From Methanofastidiosum methylothiophilum (GTDB lineage Archaea > Methanobacteriota_B > Thermococci > Methanofastidiosales > Methanofastidiosaceae), in NCBI GenBank assembly GCA_001587635.1, contig LNJE01000011.1, forward strand, positions 1-48,605: DNA of 48,605 bases, in the 5' to 3' direction. Position 1 is the stretch's first letter, and each line of letters opens with the position of its first letter. Below, piece after piece: positions 40,844 to 48,605 of this stretch. A model generated the notes under the pieces. The model did not search any database and was not told the DNA's origin. It was given only the letters and a program-made list of their open reading frames with translations. Both the position numbers and the translations under genes were made by a program.

Positions 40844-41470
40844 TTATTCACNTCTCCTNTCCTTCAATTCCTTTAATAATAATCCCAGTTCGATATCTCT
40901 TTCAACTAATAAAACGAACAAGTGATAAAGTAAATCAGCAGCTTCTTCAACAGTTCTNCTTTTGTCTTCAGAATANGAAATAATTACTTCACTTGCCTCT
41001 TCTCCAATTTTTTTAAGGAGCAGATTCTTGTCAGTAAGCAATTTAGTAGTATAAGAATCGCCTGGAAGTTCTTTCTTTCTTTTTTCAATTAATTTGTAAA
41101 GTTCATCTAGGACATAAAGGCCAGCTTCAAATGTCTTTTGGCCAATTATTTCTTTATCAATTTTCCTAAAGTAACATGTTGAATACCCTTCATGACATGC
41201 TGCACCAACTTGTTCAACCAAAATCAATAAAGAATCAGCATCGCAGTCGTATCTAATCTCCTTTACGTTTTGGATATTTCCTGAGGATTCCCCTTTAAAC
41301 CAGAATTTTTGTCTGCTTCTTGACCAAAAACAAGTTCTCCCTGTTTCTATTGTTTTCGTTAGTGATGCCTCGTTCATGTATGCAGTCATAAGCACTTCTT
41401 TCGTATTATACTCCTGGACTATTGCAGGAATGAGGCCTTTTTCATCCCATTTAAGATTAAACTTGCTCAT
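40844..41470 (-). CDS. hisIE: Phosphoribosyl-AMP cyclohydrolase / phosphoribosyl-ATP pyrophosphatase
   Basis: A fused enzyme for steps 2 and 3 of histidine synthesis. Residues 1-108 are HisI: KGLIPAIVQEYNTKEVLMTAYMN is present, and zinc and magnesium ligands lie in YDCDADSLL and ACHEGYSTCYF. Residues from about 115 are HisE, an all-alpha pyrophosphohydrolase (KIGEEASEVII and EEAADLLYHLFVLL). The fused form is more usual in bacteria; many archaea have separate genes. The ATG overlaps the hisF stop (ATGA). Confidence 0.94.
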   Translation of the reverse strand: MSKFNLKWDEKGLIPAIVQEYNTKEVLMTAYMNEASLTKTIETGRTCFWSRSRQKFWFKGESSGNIQNVKEIRYDCDADSLLILVEQVGAACHEGYSTCYFRKIDKEIIGQKTFEAGLYVLDELYKLIEKRKKELPGDSYTTKLLTDKNLLLKKIGEEASEVIIXYSEDKXRTVEEAADLLYHLFVLLVERDIELGLLLKELKXRRXE

Positions 41471-42222
41471 AATCTTACCGAAACATTTTTTGATCTAAGA
41501 TATTCTTTTACCTTTCTTATTGAATGTTCTTCATAGTGAAATATTGAAGCTGCAAGTGCAGCATCAGCTTTGCCTTTAGTTAAGACTTCATATATATGTT
41601 CTGCATTTCCCGCGCCGCCTGATGCTATAACAGGTATATTCACAGCTTCTGATATCGCCTTTGTCAATGGTATGTCATATCCATTTTTTGTTCCATCTGC
41701 ATCCATGCTTGTGAGTAATATCTCCCCACAACCGAGATTTTCGGCTTTCTTTGCCCATTCAACTGCATCCATCCCTGTTGAAACTCTGCCGCCGTGAGTA
41801 TATACTTCCCAACTTTCACCTTTTCTTTTAGCATCAATTGCAAGGACTATGCATTGGCTTCCAAATACTTTTGATGATTCTTTTAATAGATCGGGTTTTT
41901 GAACTGCGGAAGTATTAAGGCTGACTTTATCTGCACCTGCGCGTAGTATAGCCTTTATATCTTCTATGTTCCTTAATCCCCCCCCTACAGTAAATGGAAT
42001 GAAGACAACATCCCCGGTCCTCTCAACTACATCTATCATTATATTTCTTTTATCAGAAGAGGCTGTGATGTCGAGAAATACTAATTCATCAGCACCTTTC
42101 TCGCTGTATAGTTGTGCCATTTCAACTGGATCACCTGCATCCTTAATGTTCACAAATTTTACGCCTTTTACAACTCTACCCTGTTTAACATCAAGACATG
42201 GAATAATTCTTTTTGTGTGCAT
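41467..42222 (-). CDS. hisF: Imidazole glycerol phosphate synthase, cyclase subunit
   Basis: A TIM-barrel subunit that condenses ammonia with PRFAR. The 251 residues from ATG 42222 begin MHTKRIIPCLDVKQGRVVKG, with catalytic Asp11-type residue in CLDV. FTVGGGLRNIEDI, SLNTSAVQ, LLTSMDADGTKNGYD and IASGGAG are all present. The ATG overlaps the hisB stop (TGATG). It pairs with hisH three genes upstream. Confidence 0.97.
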   Translation of the reverse strand: MHTKRIIPCLDVKQGRVVKGVKFVNIKDAGDPVEMAQLYSEKGADELVFLDITASSDKRNIMIDVVERTGDVVFIPFTVGGGLRNIEDIKAILRAGADKVSLNTSAVQKPDLLKESSKVFGSQCIVLAIDAKRKGESWEVYTHGGRVSTGMDAVEWAKKAENLGCGEILLTSMDADGTKNGYDIPLTKAISEAVNIPVIASGGAGNAEHIYEVLTKGKADAALAASIFHYEEHSIRKVKEYLRSKNVSVRL

Positions 42223-42794
42223 CAAATCACTCCTTTAGTTGAGAGTAAATCAATTCTCTCATTAAAGGAAGTTGCCATCAAGAGCGCTTTGCCAAATGAT
42301 TTAAACGCTGCCTCTATTTTGTGGTGATCATCTTCCCCATAAAATTCTTTAATGAATAGATTCAAAGGAACTTTTTGAGCAAATGAATCTAAAAAATGCA
42401 ATAATAGATCGGGAGAAACCTCTTCTATTTTATCAAACTTAAACTTTAAATCAAATTTTGTATAGTGTCTACCACCAATATCAAGAGAGGTCATGACAAG
42501 GCTATCGTCCATAGGAACTGTAGCAAATCCTATCCTATTTATTCCTTTTTTATCCCCTATGGCTTCTGAAAAAGCAATTCCCAAGGCGATTCCTATGTCC
42601 TCTACTAAGTGATGTGTTAAATCACCCTCTGCTTTTATCTCCAAGTCGAAAAGGCTGTATCTAGAAAAAGTTTCAAGCATATGATCAAAAAATTTCTTTG
42701 ATGTTGAGATTCTATATTTACCTTGGCCATCAATATTTAGTTTAATTTCTATATTAGTTTCTTTTGTTTTTCGTTCAATCTTTGCTTGTCTCAA
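42222..42794 (-). CDS. hisB: Imidazoleglycerol-phosphate dehydratase
   Basis: A monofunctional dehydratase of 190 residues with the metal-binding repeats FFDHMLETFSRY, HHLVEDIGIALG, GGRHYTKF and DDHHKIEAAFKS. It has no phosphatase domain (unlike the E. coli fusion), consistent with a separate phosphatase in the operon. Confidence 0.97.
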   Translation of the reverse strand: MRQAKIERKTKETNIEIKLNIDGQGKYRISTSKKFFDHMLETFSRYSLFDLEIKAEGDLTHHLVEDIGIALGIAFSEAIGDKKGINRIGFATVPMDDSLVMTSLDIGGRHYTKFDLKFKFDKIEEVSPDLLLHFLDSFAQKVPLNLFIKEFYGEDDHHKIEAAFKSFGKALLMATSFNERIDLLSTKGVI

Positions 42795-42800
42795 ATCTAA

Positions 42801-43511
42801 TCACCCAAAAACTTTTCTTACATTTTCTAAATCAATCTTATTGTTATAAATTGCAGCTCCAACAACTGCTTTGTTAATTCCAATTCTATCAAGCTCTATC
42901 AAATTATCAATTGAAGATATACCGCCTGATGCAATTATTTCAACGTCCGTTATTGATAAAATCTTTTTGTATAATGATATGTCTGGCCCTTTCATTTTTC
43001 CTTCTACACCGATACTTGTAATGAGAAAAGAAGAAGCGTATTCTTCCAAATTTTTTATGGCCTCAAATATTTTTAATCCTGAATCTTGAGTCCAACCTGA
43101 AATTGATACATCTTCCCCTTTAACATCTAAAGCGATGACTATTCTCTTCTTCCCAAATTCGTTTTTTATATTATTTAGGAGTTCAATATTTTTTATTGCA
43201 GATGTCCCCATTATGAGTTTATCCGCACCTGCGTCTATTAGATCCCTAAATATTTCTATACTTCTTATGCCTCCTCCAACTTCAGTAGGGATTTTTACTT
43301 CGGAAAGAATTTTCTTTATTATATCCCTGTTTGTATCCCTATTATAAATAGCAGCATCAAGATCTATCAAATGCAAATAATCTGAATATTCTGCCCATTT
43401 TTTTGCAATTGTCAACGGATCTGCATGTTCAAATATTTTAGTATTAGGATCCCCTCCTACAAGTTGGACACAGTTCCTATTAAGTATGTCAATAGCAGGT
43501 AAAACTTTCAT
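42801..43511 (-). CDS. hisA: ProFAR isomerase
   Basis: A TIM-barrel isomerase of 236 residues: LPAIDILNRNCVQLVGGDP with the catalytic Asp, LIDLDAAI, EVGGGIRSIE, LIMGTSAIKN, and IIASGGIS. It resembles HisF in fold, but the ISGWTQDSG segment is specific to HisA. The ATG overlaps the hisH stop. Confidence 0.95.
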   Translation of the reverse strand: MKVLPAIDILNRNCVQLVGGDPNTKIFEHADPLTIAKKWAEYSDYLHLIDLDAAIYNRDTNRDIIKKILSEVKIPTEVGGGIRSIEIFRDLIDAGADKLIMGTSAIKNIELLNNIKNEFGKKRIVIALDVKGEDVSISGWTQDSGLKIFEAIKNLEEYASSFLITSIGVEGKMKGPDISLYKKILSITDVEIIASGGISSIDNLIELDRIGINKAVVGAAIYNNKIDLENVRKVFG

Positions 43512-44116
43512 AAAGTATCCTCCACAATGTGCATATAATTTCTAAGTAGTTTTAATCCTGATTCTCCACTCTTTTCAGGATGAAATTGTGTACCGTAAAT
43601 AGATTCTTTTGCAACTATTGAAGGAAACTTTATCCCGTATTCTGTTTCTCCAAGNGAATAATTGAGATTNCAAAAGGGTATGTAAGAGTGAACAAAGTAA
43701 AAGTATGAANCGTTTTTTATTTCTGTTAGAATGGGATCATCACTCAAAAACTCAATGCTATTCCATCCNATATGNGGAACTTTTAGGCCGTCTGGAAGTT
43801 TNCTCACTGACCCCGGAATTAGGTTTANTCCTTTAAAAAATCCATTTTCCTCGCTATCAGAGAAAAGCATCTGCATACCCAAACATATNCCTAAAATAGG
43901 TTTTGTTTCTACCTCTTTTTTTAAGACTTTAATAAAAGGAGTTANATTCCTCATTCCATCTTCAAATGCCCCAACTCCCGGTAATACAAAGCCATCGCAA
44001 TCAAAGTCTTCTTCTTTATTTATGAAGATGGGATTTGTTTTCAGAAATCTAAATGCTTTATAAACACTTTTTAGATTTCCCATTCCATAATCTATGATTC
44101 CGATCCTAACAGGCAT
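43508..44116 (-). CDS. hisH: Imidazole glycerol phosphate synthase, glutaminase subunit
   Basis: A class I glutamine amidotransferase of 202 residues. It has IIDYGMGNLKSV, LPGVGAFEDGMRN, the nucleophile in ICLGMQMLF, and the His-Glu pair in YGTQFHPEKSGESG. It supplies ammonia to HisF. The start overlaps hisC by 11 nt. Several N bases occur but the catalytic residues are readable. Confidence 0.95.
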   Translation of the reverse strand: MPVRIGIIDYGMGNLKSVYKAFRFLKTNPIFINKEEDFDCDGFVLPGVGAFEDGMRNXTPFIKVLKKEVETKPILXICLGMQMLFSDSEENGFFKGXNLIPGSVXKLPDGLKVXHXGWNSIEFLSDDPILTEIKNXSYFYFVHSYIPFXNLNYXLGETEYGIKFPSIVAKESIYGTQFHPEKSGESGLKLLRNYMHIVEDTL

Positions 44117-45155
44117 TTAGTATCTCCTTCAAACTAGAAATAAACTTAACACATTCTTCATAGGTTCCCACAGTTACCCTAAGATAATTTTTACCTTCAA
44201 AATATCTTATCAATATCTTTCTATTTAATAATTCTTCATATATTATTTTTGAATTTTCTGTTTCAAATAGTATAAAATTAGCGCTTGATTGAATTGGATT
44301 TACTCCATCAAGTTCTTTCAATGCACCAAATAAGTACTTTCTATTTTCTTTAATCTTTTTGACTGAATTAATCATGAAATCTTTATGTTGGATAGCATAC
44401 TCGGCTATTTTCATAGATGCCAAATTTAAATTATAAGGGAGCATGACTTTGCTCATAGAATCTATCAAGATTTCTGATGACACACAGTAACCCGTTCTGA
44501 ATCCTGCAAGCCCAAATGCTTTAGAAAATGTCTTCATCACAATCAAATTATTATAATCATTCAATAACTCCAATCCTGAGTGGCCATTGAATTCTGCATA
44601 TGCTTCATCAAGAATCACTAATATCCCTGTATCCAATATTGACTTTAATTCCTCATCTGTGTATGCAATTCCAGTAGGATTATTTGGGCTACAAATAATA
44701 GCAATCTTCGCATTTTTTGCCTCAGAAATGATTTTTTTAATTGGAGGGGCATAATCTTTATTGAGGGGAANCATGATTGGAAGTCCNGAGTATATCTTTG
44801 TAATTGTAGAATAAAGAGAAAATGTAGGGTAGGGTATGANCACTTTATCNAGNGGTGATATGAATGCCTTTCCTATTGTNTCTATAATCTCATCACTACC
44901 GTTTCCTATAAGNACATTTTTTGTTTCAAATCCNATATAGTTTGCAATTTTTTGTCTTATCTCTGAATTAGTTACTTCTGGATATCGATTAATATGCATT
45001 GATGGGAGGCTNTCCTTTAATGCCAAAATTACNGCTTCATTTTTCCATGGTAGCTCATTGGCATGCAATCTAATTAGATCTTCTCCTGATACCGAAACTT
45101 CTGAAGANTAAGATTCAAGATTACTTAAAATATCCCTATCAAATTTGCTTTTCAT
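44106..45155 (-). CDS. hisC: Histidinol-phosphate aminotransferase
   Basis: A PLP-dependent class I/II aminotransferase of about 349 residues: RLHANELPW at the N-terminus, IGNGSDEII, SPNNPTGIAYT, ILDEAYAEF, the PLP lysine in MKTFSKAFGLAGFRTGY. Such enzymes sometimes also aminate phenylpyruvates, which could complete the aro pathway. ATG 45155 has GAGG 7 nt before it. N bases are scattered through the first half. It overlaps hisD by 17 nt. Confidence 0.94.
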   Translation of the reverse strand: MKSKFDRDILSNLESXSSEVSVSGEDLIRLHANELPWKNEXVILALKXSLPSMHINRYPEVTNSEIRQKIANYXGFETKNXLIGNGSDEIIXTIGKAFISXXDKVXIPYPTFSLYSTITKIYXGLPIMXPLNKDYAPPIKKIISEAKNAKIAIICSPNNPTGIAYTDEELKSILDTGILVILDEAYAEFNGHSGLELLNDYNNLIVMKTFSKAFGLAGFRTGYCVSSEILIDSMSKVMLPYNLNLASMKIAEYAIQHKDFMINSVKKIKENRKYLFGALKELDGVNPIQSSANFILFETENSKIIYEELLNRKILIRYFEGKNYLRVTVGTYEECVKFISSLKEILNAC

Positions 45156-46410
45156 CCTCAAACCTCACATTCACAGCTTTTTCATGTGCAAATAATCCTT
45201 CTGATCTAGCAAGTATGGAAACTGTGTTTCTGTAAGTTTTTANTCCATCCTTTGTAATATATTGNAAGGTATATTTCTTTAAGAAATCATCAACTGAAAG
45301 ACTAGAGTAANATCTAGCATATCCTGATGTTGGAAGCACATGATTTGTTCCCGATACGTAGTCTCCCATTGCTTCGGGGGAATAATCNCCTAAAAATACN
45401 GATCCNGCATTTTTAATTTTTGTAAGNATTGAAAANGGCTCATTAATCATTATCTCAAGATGTTCNGGNGCAAATTCATTTGAAAGATNTATGGCCTCNT
45501 CAATAGAAGNTATAATGAATATCCCNCCTCTCTTTAAAGACTCTTCAAGNATANTTTTTCTTGGGAGCACCATAAGTTCCTTTTCTATTTCTCCTTTAAC
45601 TTTTTCNGCAAGCTTTCTTGAATTTGTCAATAGGTATGCTGAAGCTAGAGGATCGTGCTCTGATTGTGCAAGCATGTCAAGNGCTATAAATCTTGGATTT
45701 GAACTTTCTTCTGCAATTATCATAACTTCACTTGGCCCTGCAGGAAATTCTGTTGGCGTTTCTACAAGTTTTTTTGCTATTGCAACATATTTATTTCCTG
45801 GTCCAACTATTTTTGAAACTTTTTTAATTGATTCGGTACCGTATGCCAAAGCTGCTATTGCCTGAGCGCCTCCAACTTTGTAAACTTCATCCACGCCTGC
45901 GATATCTGATGCNACTAGCACCGCATCGTTACATTTGCCATTCTTATTTGGAGGAGTAACAACGACAATTCGTGGAACACCGCATATTTTTGGAGGTATT
46001 GCCGCCATTAGTACTGTTGAGGGATATGCGGCTCTTCCACCTGGCACATATATTCCTGTACTATCCAAAGGCGTTATCATTTGTCCGGCAGTAATTCCCT
46101 TTTTTTCAAATAAAAATGATTGTGGAATTTCTCTTCTGTGAAAATCTTCAATATTTTCTGCTGAAATTTCAAGTGCTTCTATTAATTCAGTGTCAACGTT
46201 TTCATAGGCTTCCGCTATCTCCTCTTGGTTTACTAAAAAGTTATTTATTTTAACGCCATCGAAATTTAATGTGTATTCCCTAAGTGCTTCATCACCTCTT
46301 TTTTCAACATCTAAAAGNATTGATTTAACATAGCCNTCNTCTTCTAACAACACCTTTCTCTGTTCATTTTTTTCAAATAAAACTTTTGAACCTTCATAAA
46401 TTTCAATCAA
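45139..46410 (-). CDS. hisD: Histidinol dehydrogenase
   Basis: The NAD-dependent four-electron oxidation of histidinol to histidine, zinc dependent. The 423 residues include DSTGIYVPGGRAAYPSTVLM, VGGAQAIAALAYGT, VGPGNKYVAIAKK, PAGPSEVMIIAEE, LAQSEHDP and GTNHVLPTSGYAR, all diagnostic. The TTG start directly follows the hisG stop. The last third is dense in N bases, so its residues are incomplete. Confidence 0.95.
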   Translation of the reverse strand: MIEIYEGSKVLFEKNEQRKVLLEXXGYVKSXLLDVEKRGDEALREYTLNFDGVKINNFLVNQEEIAEAYENVDTELIEALEISAENIEDFHRREIPQSFLFEKKGITAGQMITPLDSTGIYVPGGRAAYPSTVLMAAIPPKICGVPRIVVVTPPNKNGKCNDAVLXASDIAGVDEVYKVGGAQAIAALAYGTESIKKVSKIVGPGNKYVAIAKKLVETPTEFPAGPSEVMIIAEESSNPRFIXLDMLAQSEHDPLASAYLLTNSRKLXEKVKGEIEKELMVLPRKXXLEESLKRXGIFIIXSIXEAIXLSNEFXXEHLEIMINEXFSXLTKIKNXGXVFLXDYSPEAMGDYVSGTNHVLPTSGYARXYSSLSVDDFLKKYTXQYITKDGXKTYRNTVSILARSEGLFAHEKAVNVRFEDEKQI

Positions 46411-47135
46411 TCAATTCACCAACCTTTCTATGGAGGNTATAAAAGTTTCCTCTCCACCCATCCACTTTAATNTCTGAATTNTTTCTGNANCTTGTTTTTC
46501 ATCAATTGCATAATGCNCAATAACANGTGANTTTTTAGNTATAACANACATTATTGTTNAATCTTCANGTCCATAAAAATTCTTTTCAANTTCAGCTAAG
46601 GATNTTGTTGGAATGTTTATCATAATATACTTCTTATCTTGAACATATAATGCGTTTTTGATTGATGACAAAAGAATTTCTATTTCCCCTCTCCTTTTAT
46701 NAACACTACTNCCATTTGCAATAAAGGNNGTCTCNAAGTCAATGNTCTTAGAGATTAGTTTTAAAAAATTCATAACTNNAGTCTTTTCCATGCTAANCTT
46801 ATCTGATATTTCAATATCTTCAAAAGATATGGTGGAAGAGTTTTTAGGTAGAGCAATNGTAAGGATACATTTACCAAATCCCATTTTTTGTAATATNCTA
46901 NCTTCTGCCCCTCTTTCAGCAATAATGTCTAATCCAGNCAAAANCANATTCCCAAATTGATCATGGCAGTATTTCGACATACCTTGANTTATAATAAATA
47001 TCACCTTAATTTATTTTCTTTAATTCTTGGAAATAACTTTCTATCANTANCCACAGACNCATAGTCTGATCTTTTCANNATGTCAAGACTGGAATTTGAT
47101 AATCTCGCCTTTTTAGGAATAGCTATTTTTAGCAC
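46411..47135 (-). pseudogene. hisG: ATP phosphoribosyltransferase, broken as assembled
   Basis: The first enzyme of the pathway. The true start is GTG at 47135 (GGAGGT 5 nt upstream), giving MLKIAIPKKARLSN. The frame is lost at about 47004, where one base seems missing between KENKLR and VIFII. The second frame continues GLDIIAERGAE, GFGKCIL, then FIAN...KRRGEIEILL and a C-terminal regulatory domain (YIMINIP, LKWMGGEE, SIERLVN), as in the long HisG form. Between SMEKT and MNFLKLISK about 65-75 residues, including the PRPP-binding loop, appear absent. N bases are very dense here, so assembly error is as likely as real decay. Confidence 0.75.
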
Positions 47136-47328
47136 AAAATACCTCCGCCAAAAATGGCATAATTAATGATGGTGAGCAATATATGACAAAATANTAGAAG
47201 AAACAAACTTAATGTTATTGCCAATTATGTCCATATACACCACATATACCTTTAAGGCATCATCTTTTAAGCATTGTGGTGTAACTTAGAGAAAGTTTTA
47301 AATATACAACTAAGTCGATAAAAAAGAA
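47136..47328. promoter_or_regulatory. his operon upstream region with long inverted repeat
   Basis: This lies between divergent hisG and tRNA-Gly. ACACCACA (47237-47244) faces TGTGGTGT (47275-47282), an 8-bp inverted repeat with a 30-nt interior. It lies 100-150 nt upstream of hisG and could be an operator or a leader RNA stem. A TATA-like TTTTAAATAT (47296-47305) lies about 25-30 nt before the tRNA and is its promoter. Confidence 0.35.
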
Positions 47329-47404
47329 GCGGTCATAGTGTAGTGGCCTAGCACCTGAGCCTTCCAAGCTCATGACGCGGGTTCGAATCCCGCTGACCGC
47401 ACCA
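47329..47404 (+). tRNA. tRNA-Gly (anticodon TCC)
   Basis: Cloverleaf with acceptor GCGGTCA/TGACCGC, anticodon stem TGAGC/GCTCA around CTTCCAA (anticodon TCC), T arm GGGTTCGAATCCC, discriminator A and an encoded CCA. With the CCC isoacceptor at 19278 this window covers two of the three glycine anticodons. Confidence 0.95.
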
Positions 47405-47516
47405 ATTTTTATTACAAATGGCATATTAAGACATTTTTACAATATTTTAATTAATAAAATAGATTTTTCTAAAATGAAAGAATAAAAGATTTTATAAAAA
47501 AATATTTTAACTTCAC

Positions 47517-48086
47517 TCACCTTTTCTCTGTATAGTCCCAACATATCTTCCAAACTGGCAAGTCTGCACATGTTGGGTCAAATATCTTGTAATGAACTGG
47601 TGTTCTTGGATGGTCCGTTCCTACGTCAAATTTTGAATCTTTTGACACCTTTGTTTCTGGAACTATTAATGCAACAACGCCTGTCGGTGAATACCCAAGC
47701 ATAGTTACAGGTTTTGAAGCTCTCCTTTGAATGGCTACTTTTGTCTTTTGCGATATCATTCCATTGTCAGGTCTTGCCTTTATGGTGGTCTTGATTCCCT
47801 TGCCGCTTGAGTCTCTTACCTTGTCTATAAGGTAATTTGGATTTCCCAATTCAACGAAGATCCCTTCACTCATATATATCTTGTCAAATTGATCAAAGAA
47901 TTTTATGTCTTCAAGTTTTATCTGACCGCTTTCAGGTATTGGCACTATGACATAGTCTTCTCCCTTTATCAAGCTTTTAACATTGTCATTTGGAGTATCT
48001 AGTACAAGTGTCTTTGCAGACGCAAAGGATGCCGAACATAAAACAACTAATATTACAACTTGTGCAATAAAAACTATCTTTCTCAT
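47517..48086 (-). CDS. Secreted protein, unknown
   Basis: A 189-residue protein with a clear signal peptide (MRKIVFIAQVVILVVLCSAS, cleavage-like ASA-KT). The mature part has beta-rich segments (VIVPIPESGQIKLEDIKFF, IFVELGNPNYLIDKVRDS) and ends with two cysteines (PTCADLPVWKICWDY), which could form a disulphide. I do not recognise it. ATG 48086 was chosen because GGGAG precedes it and the signal peptide begins there. A TATA-like TTATATATAT lies about 50 nt upstream. Upstream in-frame starts would run into the transposase remnant. Confidence 0.65.
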   Translation of the reverse strand: MRKIVFIAQVVILVVLCSASFASAKTLVLDTPNDNVKSLIKGEDYVIVPIPESGQIKLEDIKFFDQFDKIYMSEGIFVELGNPNYLIDKVRDSSGKGIKTTIKARPDNGMISQKTKVAIQRRASKPVTMLGYSPTGVVALIVPETKVSKDSKFDVGTDHPRTPVHYKIFDPTCADLPVWKICWDYTEKR

Positions 48087-48228
48087 TTTTTCTCCCAGAA
48101 TATATTCAACTATTATATTTCTTTTTTCCATATATATAAGATTTTGGATAATAGGCTGTGGGTTATAATTTCTTTTGTTCCCACTTAAGTAAGATTTGAG
48201 CGATAGTCGTTGACAATGATCACATAGG

Positions 48229-48480
48229 GGCGATAGCCTATGTACTGTACATTGCATACGGGGTAAGCTTGAAAAGTGAAAAAAAGCATTTGAAAAGGCG
48301 ATTGAAATGCTAGATTCTCTTGATATAAAGGTAGAAAGCATTCTCCTTGACAAATATTACAGTTATTCATTCTATATTAACAAGCTTCAAGATTCCAAGT
48401 TTACATAATGCCTAAGGCCAACTCTACAAACAAAGATTCATTATCCTTTGGATTCGGATGCATCTATAATAATACTTTCA
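48229..48480 (+). pseudogene. Decayed IS transposase fragment
   Basis: Plus-strand reading in shifting frames gives AYVLYIAYGVSLKSEKKH, then AFEKAIEMLDSLDIKVESI followed by LLDKYYSYSFYINKLQDSKF, then MPKANST. The block with LDKYYS and the following PK-N-x-T resembles the central part of DDE-type archaeal transposases (ISM1-like, from memory). At least two frameshifts and internal stops are needed to join the pieces. No terminal inverted repeats or target duplication were found in the window, so only a remnant remains. Confidence 0.5.
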
Positions 48481-48605
48481 AGTAAGATTCTGAGATTACA
48501 AATAATACAAGTCTCTCTCTGTCTTTCCTCACGCCCTTACTTTTATCTTCCCACCTTAGTCATTGAGTGTCAGATTCATAAGGTACGCTATTTTGTAAAA
48601 CTAAT

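Noticed and set aside
48185..48370. Minus-strand 61-codon open frame with several cysteines
   Set aside because: It is the complement of the transposase remnant, whose plus-strand reading resembles a known family; no start signal.
1..48605. CRISPR arrays, restriction-modification, toxin-antitoxin or known defence genes
   Set aside because: I looked for regular repeats with spacers and for typical nuclease/methylase pairs and saw none.

Overview
The window is AT-rich archaeal chromosome, most likely euryarchaeal. The evidence is a core set found only or mainly in archaea: aIF5B, proteasome beta subunit, aCPSF1, L7Ae, S28e, L24e, L40e, Tsr3, KEOPS Pcc1, Nmd3, DUF424 and DUF531. Many genes are leaderless, with a TATA-like box about 25 nt before the start codon. 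TTG and GTG starts are common. No methanogenesis or other lineage-defining gene is present, so I do not name a genus. Scattered N bases and an internal overlap indicate a metagenome-type assembly.

Layout. 33-1490: a polytopic permease with a structured upstream region. 1882-4519: a CsaA-like tRNA-binding protein, a broken integrase beside tRNA-Lys, and a PIG-L deacetylase. 4629-14876 (minus strand): a ten-step aromatic amino acid operon in the order aroQ, two DAHP synthases, aroB, aroDE fusion, aroA, aroK, aroC, tyrA, pheA. It is interrupted by an 832-bp tandem repeat that duplicates the end of tyrA and the start of pheA. 15099-19352: a PHP protein, the large subunit of methylmalonyl-CoA mutase, an RNA-related trio (RNase III-like, DUF99, DUF531) and tRNA-Gly(CCC). 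19551-24317: HtpX protease with an EF-hand loop, EamA transporter, parvulin, two HAD phosphatases, L40e/Tsr3 and Pcc1. 24330-33036 (minus strand): argG, then information-processing genes (nmd3, DUF424, aCPSF1, psmB, infB, ndk, L24e, S28e, L7Ae) and a solitary 5S rRNA. 33179-40163: a secreted TPR protein, a tandem DUF116 pair converging on a zinc-ribbon protein and a radical SAM enzyme, a MazG-like protein, a tRNA methylthiotransferase and small membrane proteins. 40187-47135 (minus strand): a complete histidine operon (hisG-D-C-H-A-B-F-IE) ending in a PHP-family candidate histidinol phosphatase; hisG is broken as assembled. 47329-48605: tRNA-Gly(TCC), a secreted protein and a decayed transposase.

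How the genes work together. The aro operon covers the route from erythrose-4-phosphate and PEP to chorismate, then to prephenate, phenylpyruvate and hydroxyphenylpyruvate; only the final aminotransferase is absent, and hisC-type enzymes can sometimes fill that role. The his operon covers PRPP to histidine. Genes in both operons overlap by 1-20 nt, which implies translational coupling. The most useful points for a second look are the probable contig join at 5844/5845, the non-AUG start of aroA, the alternative hairpins in the aro leader, the eight-cysteine DUF116 pair with the radical SAM protein, the calcium-loop HtpX, the damaged hisG, and the structured region upstream of the permease.
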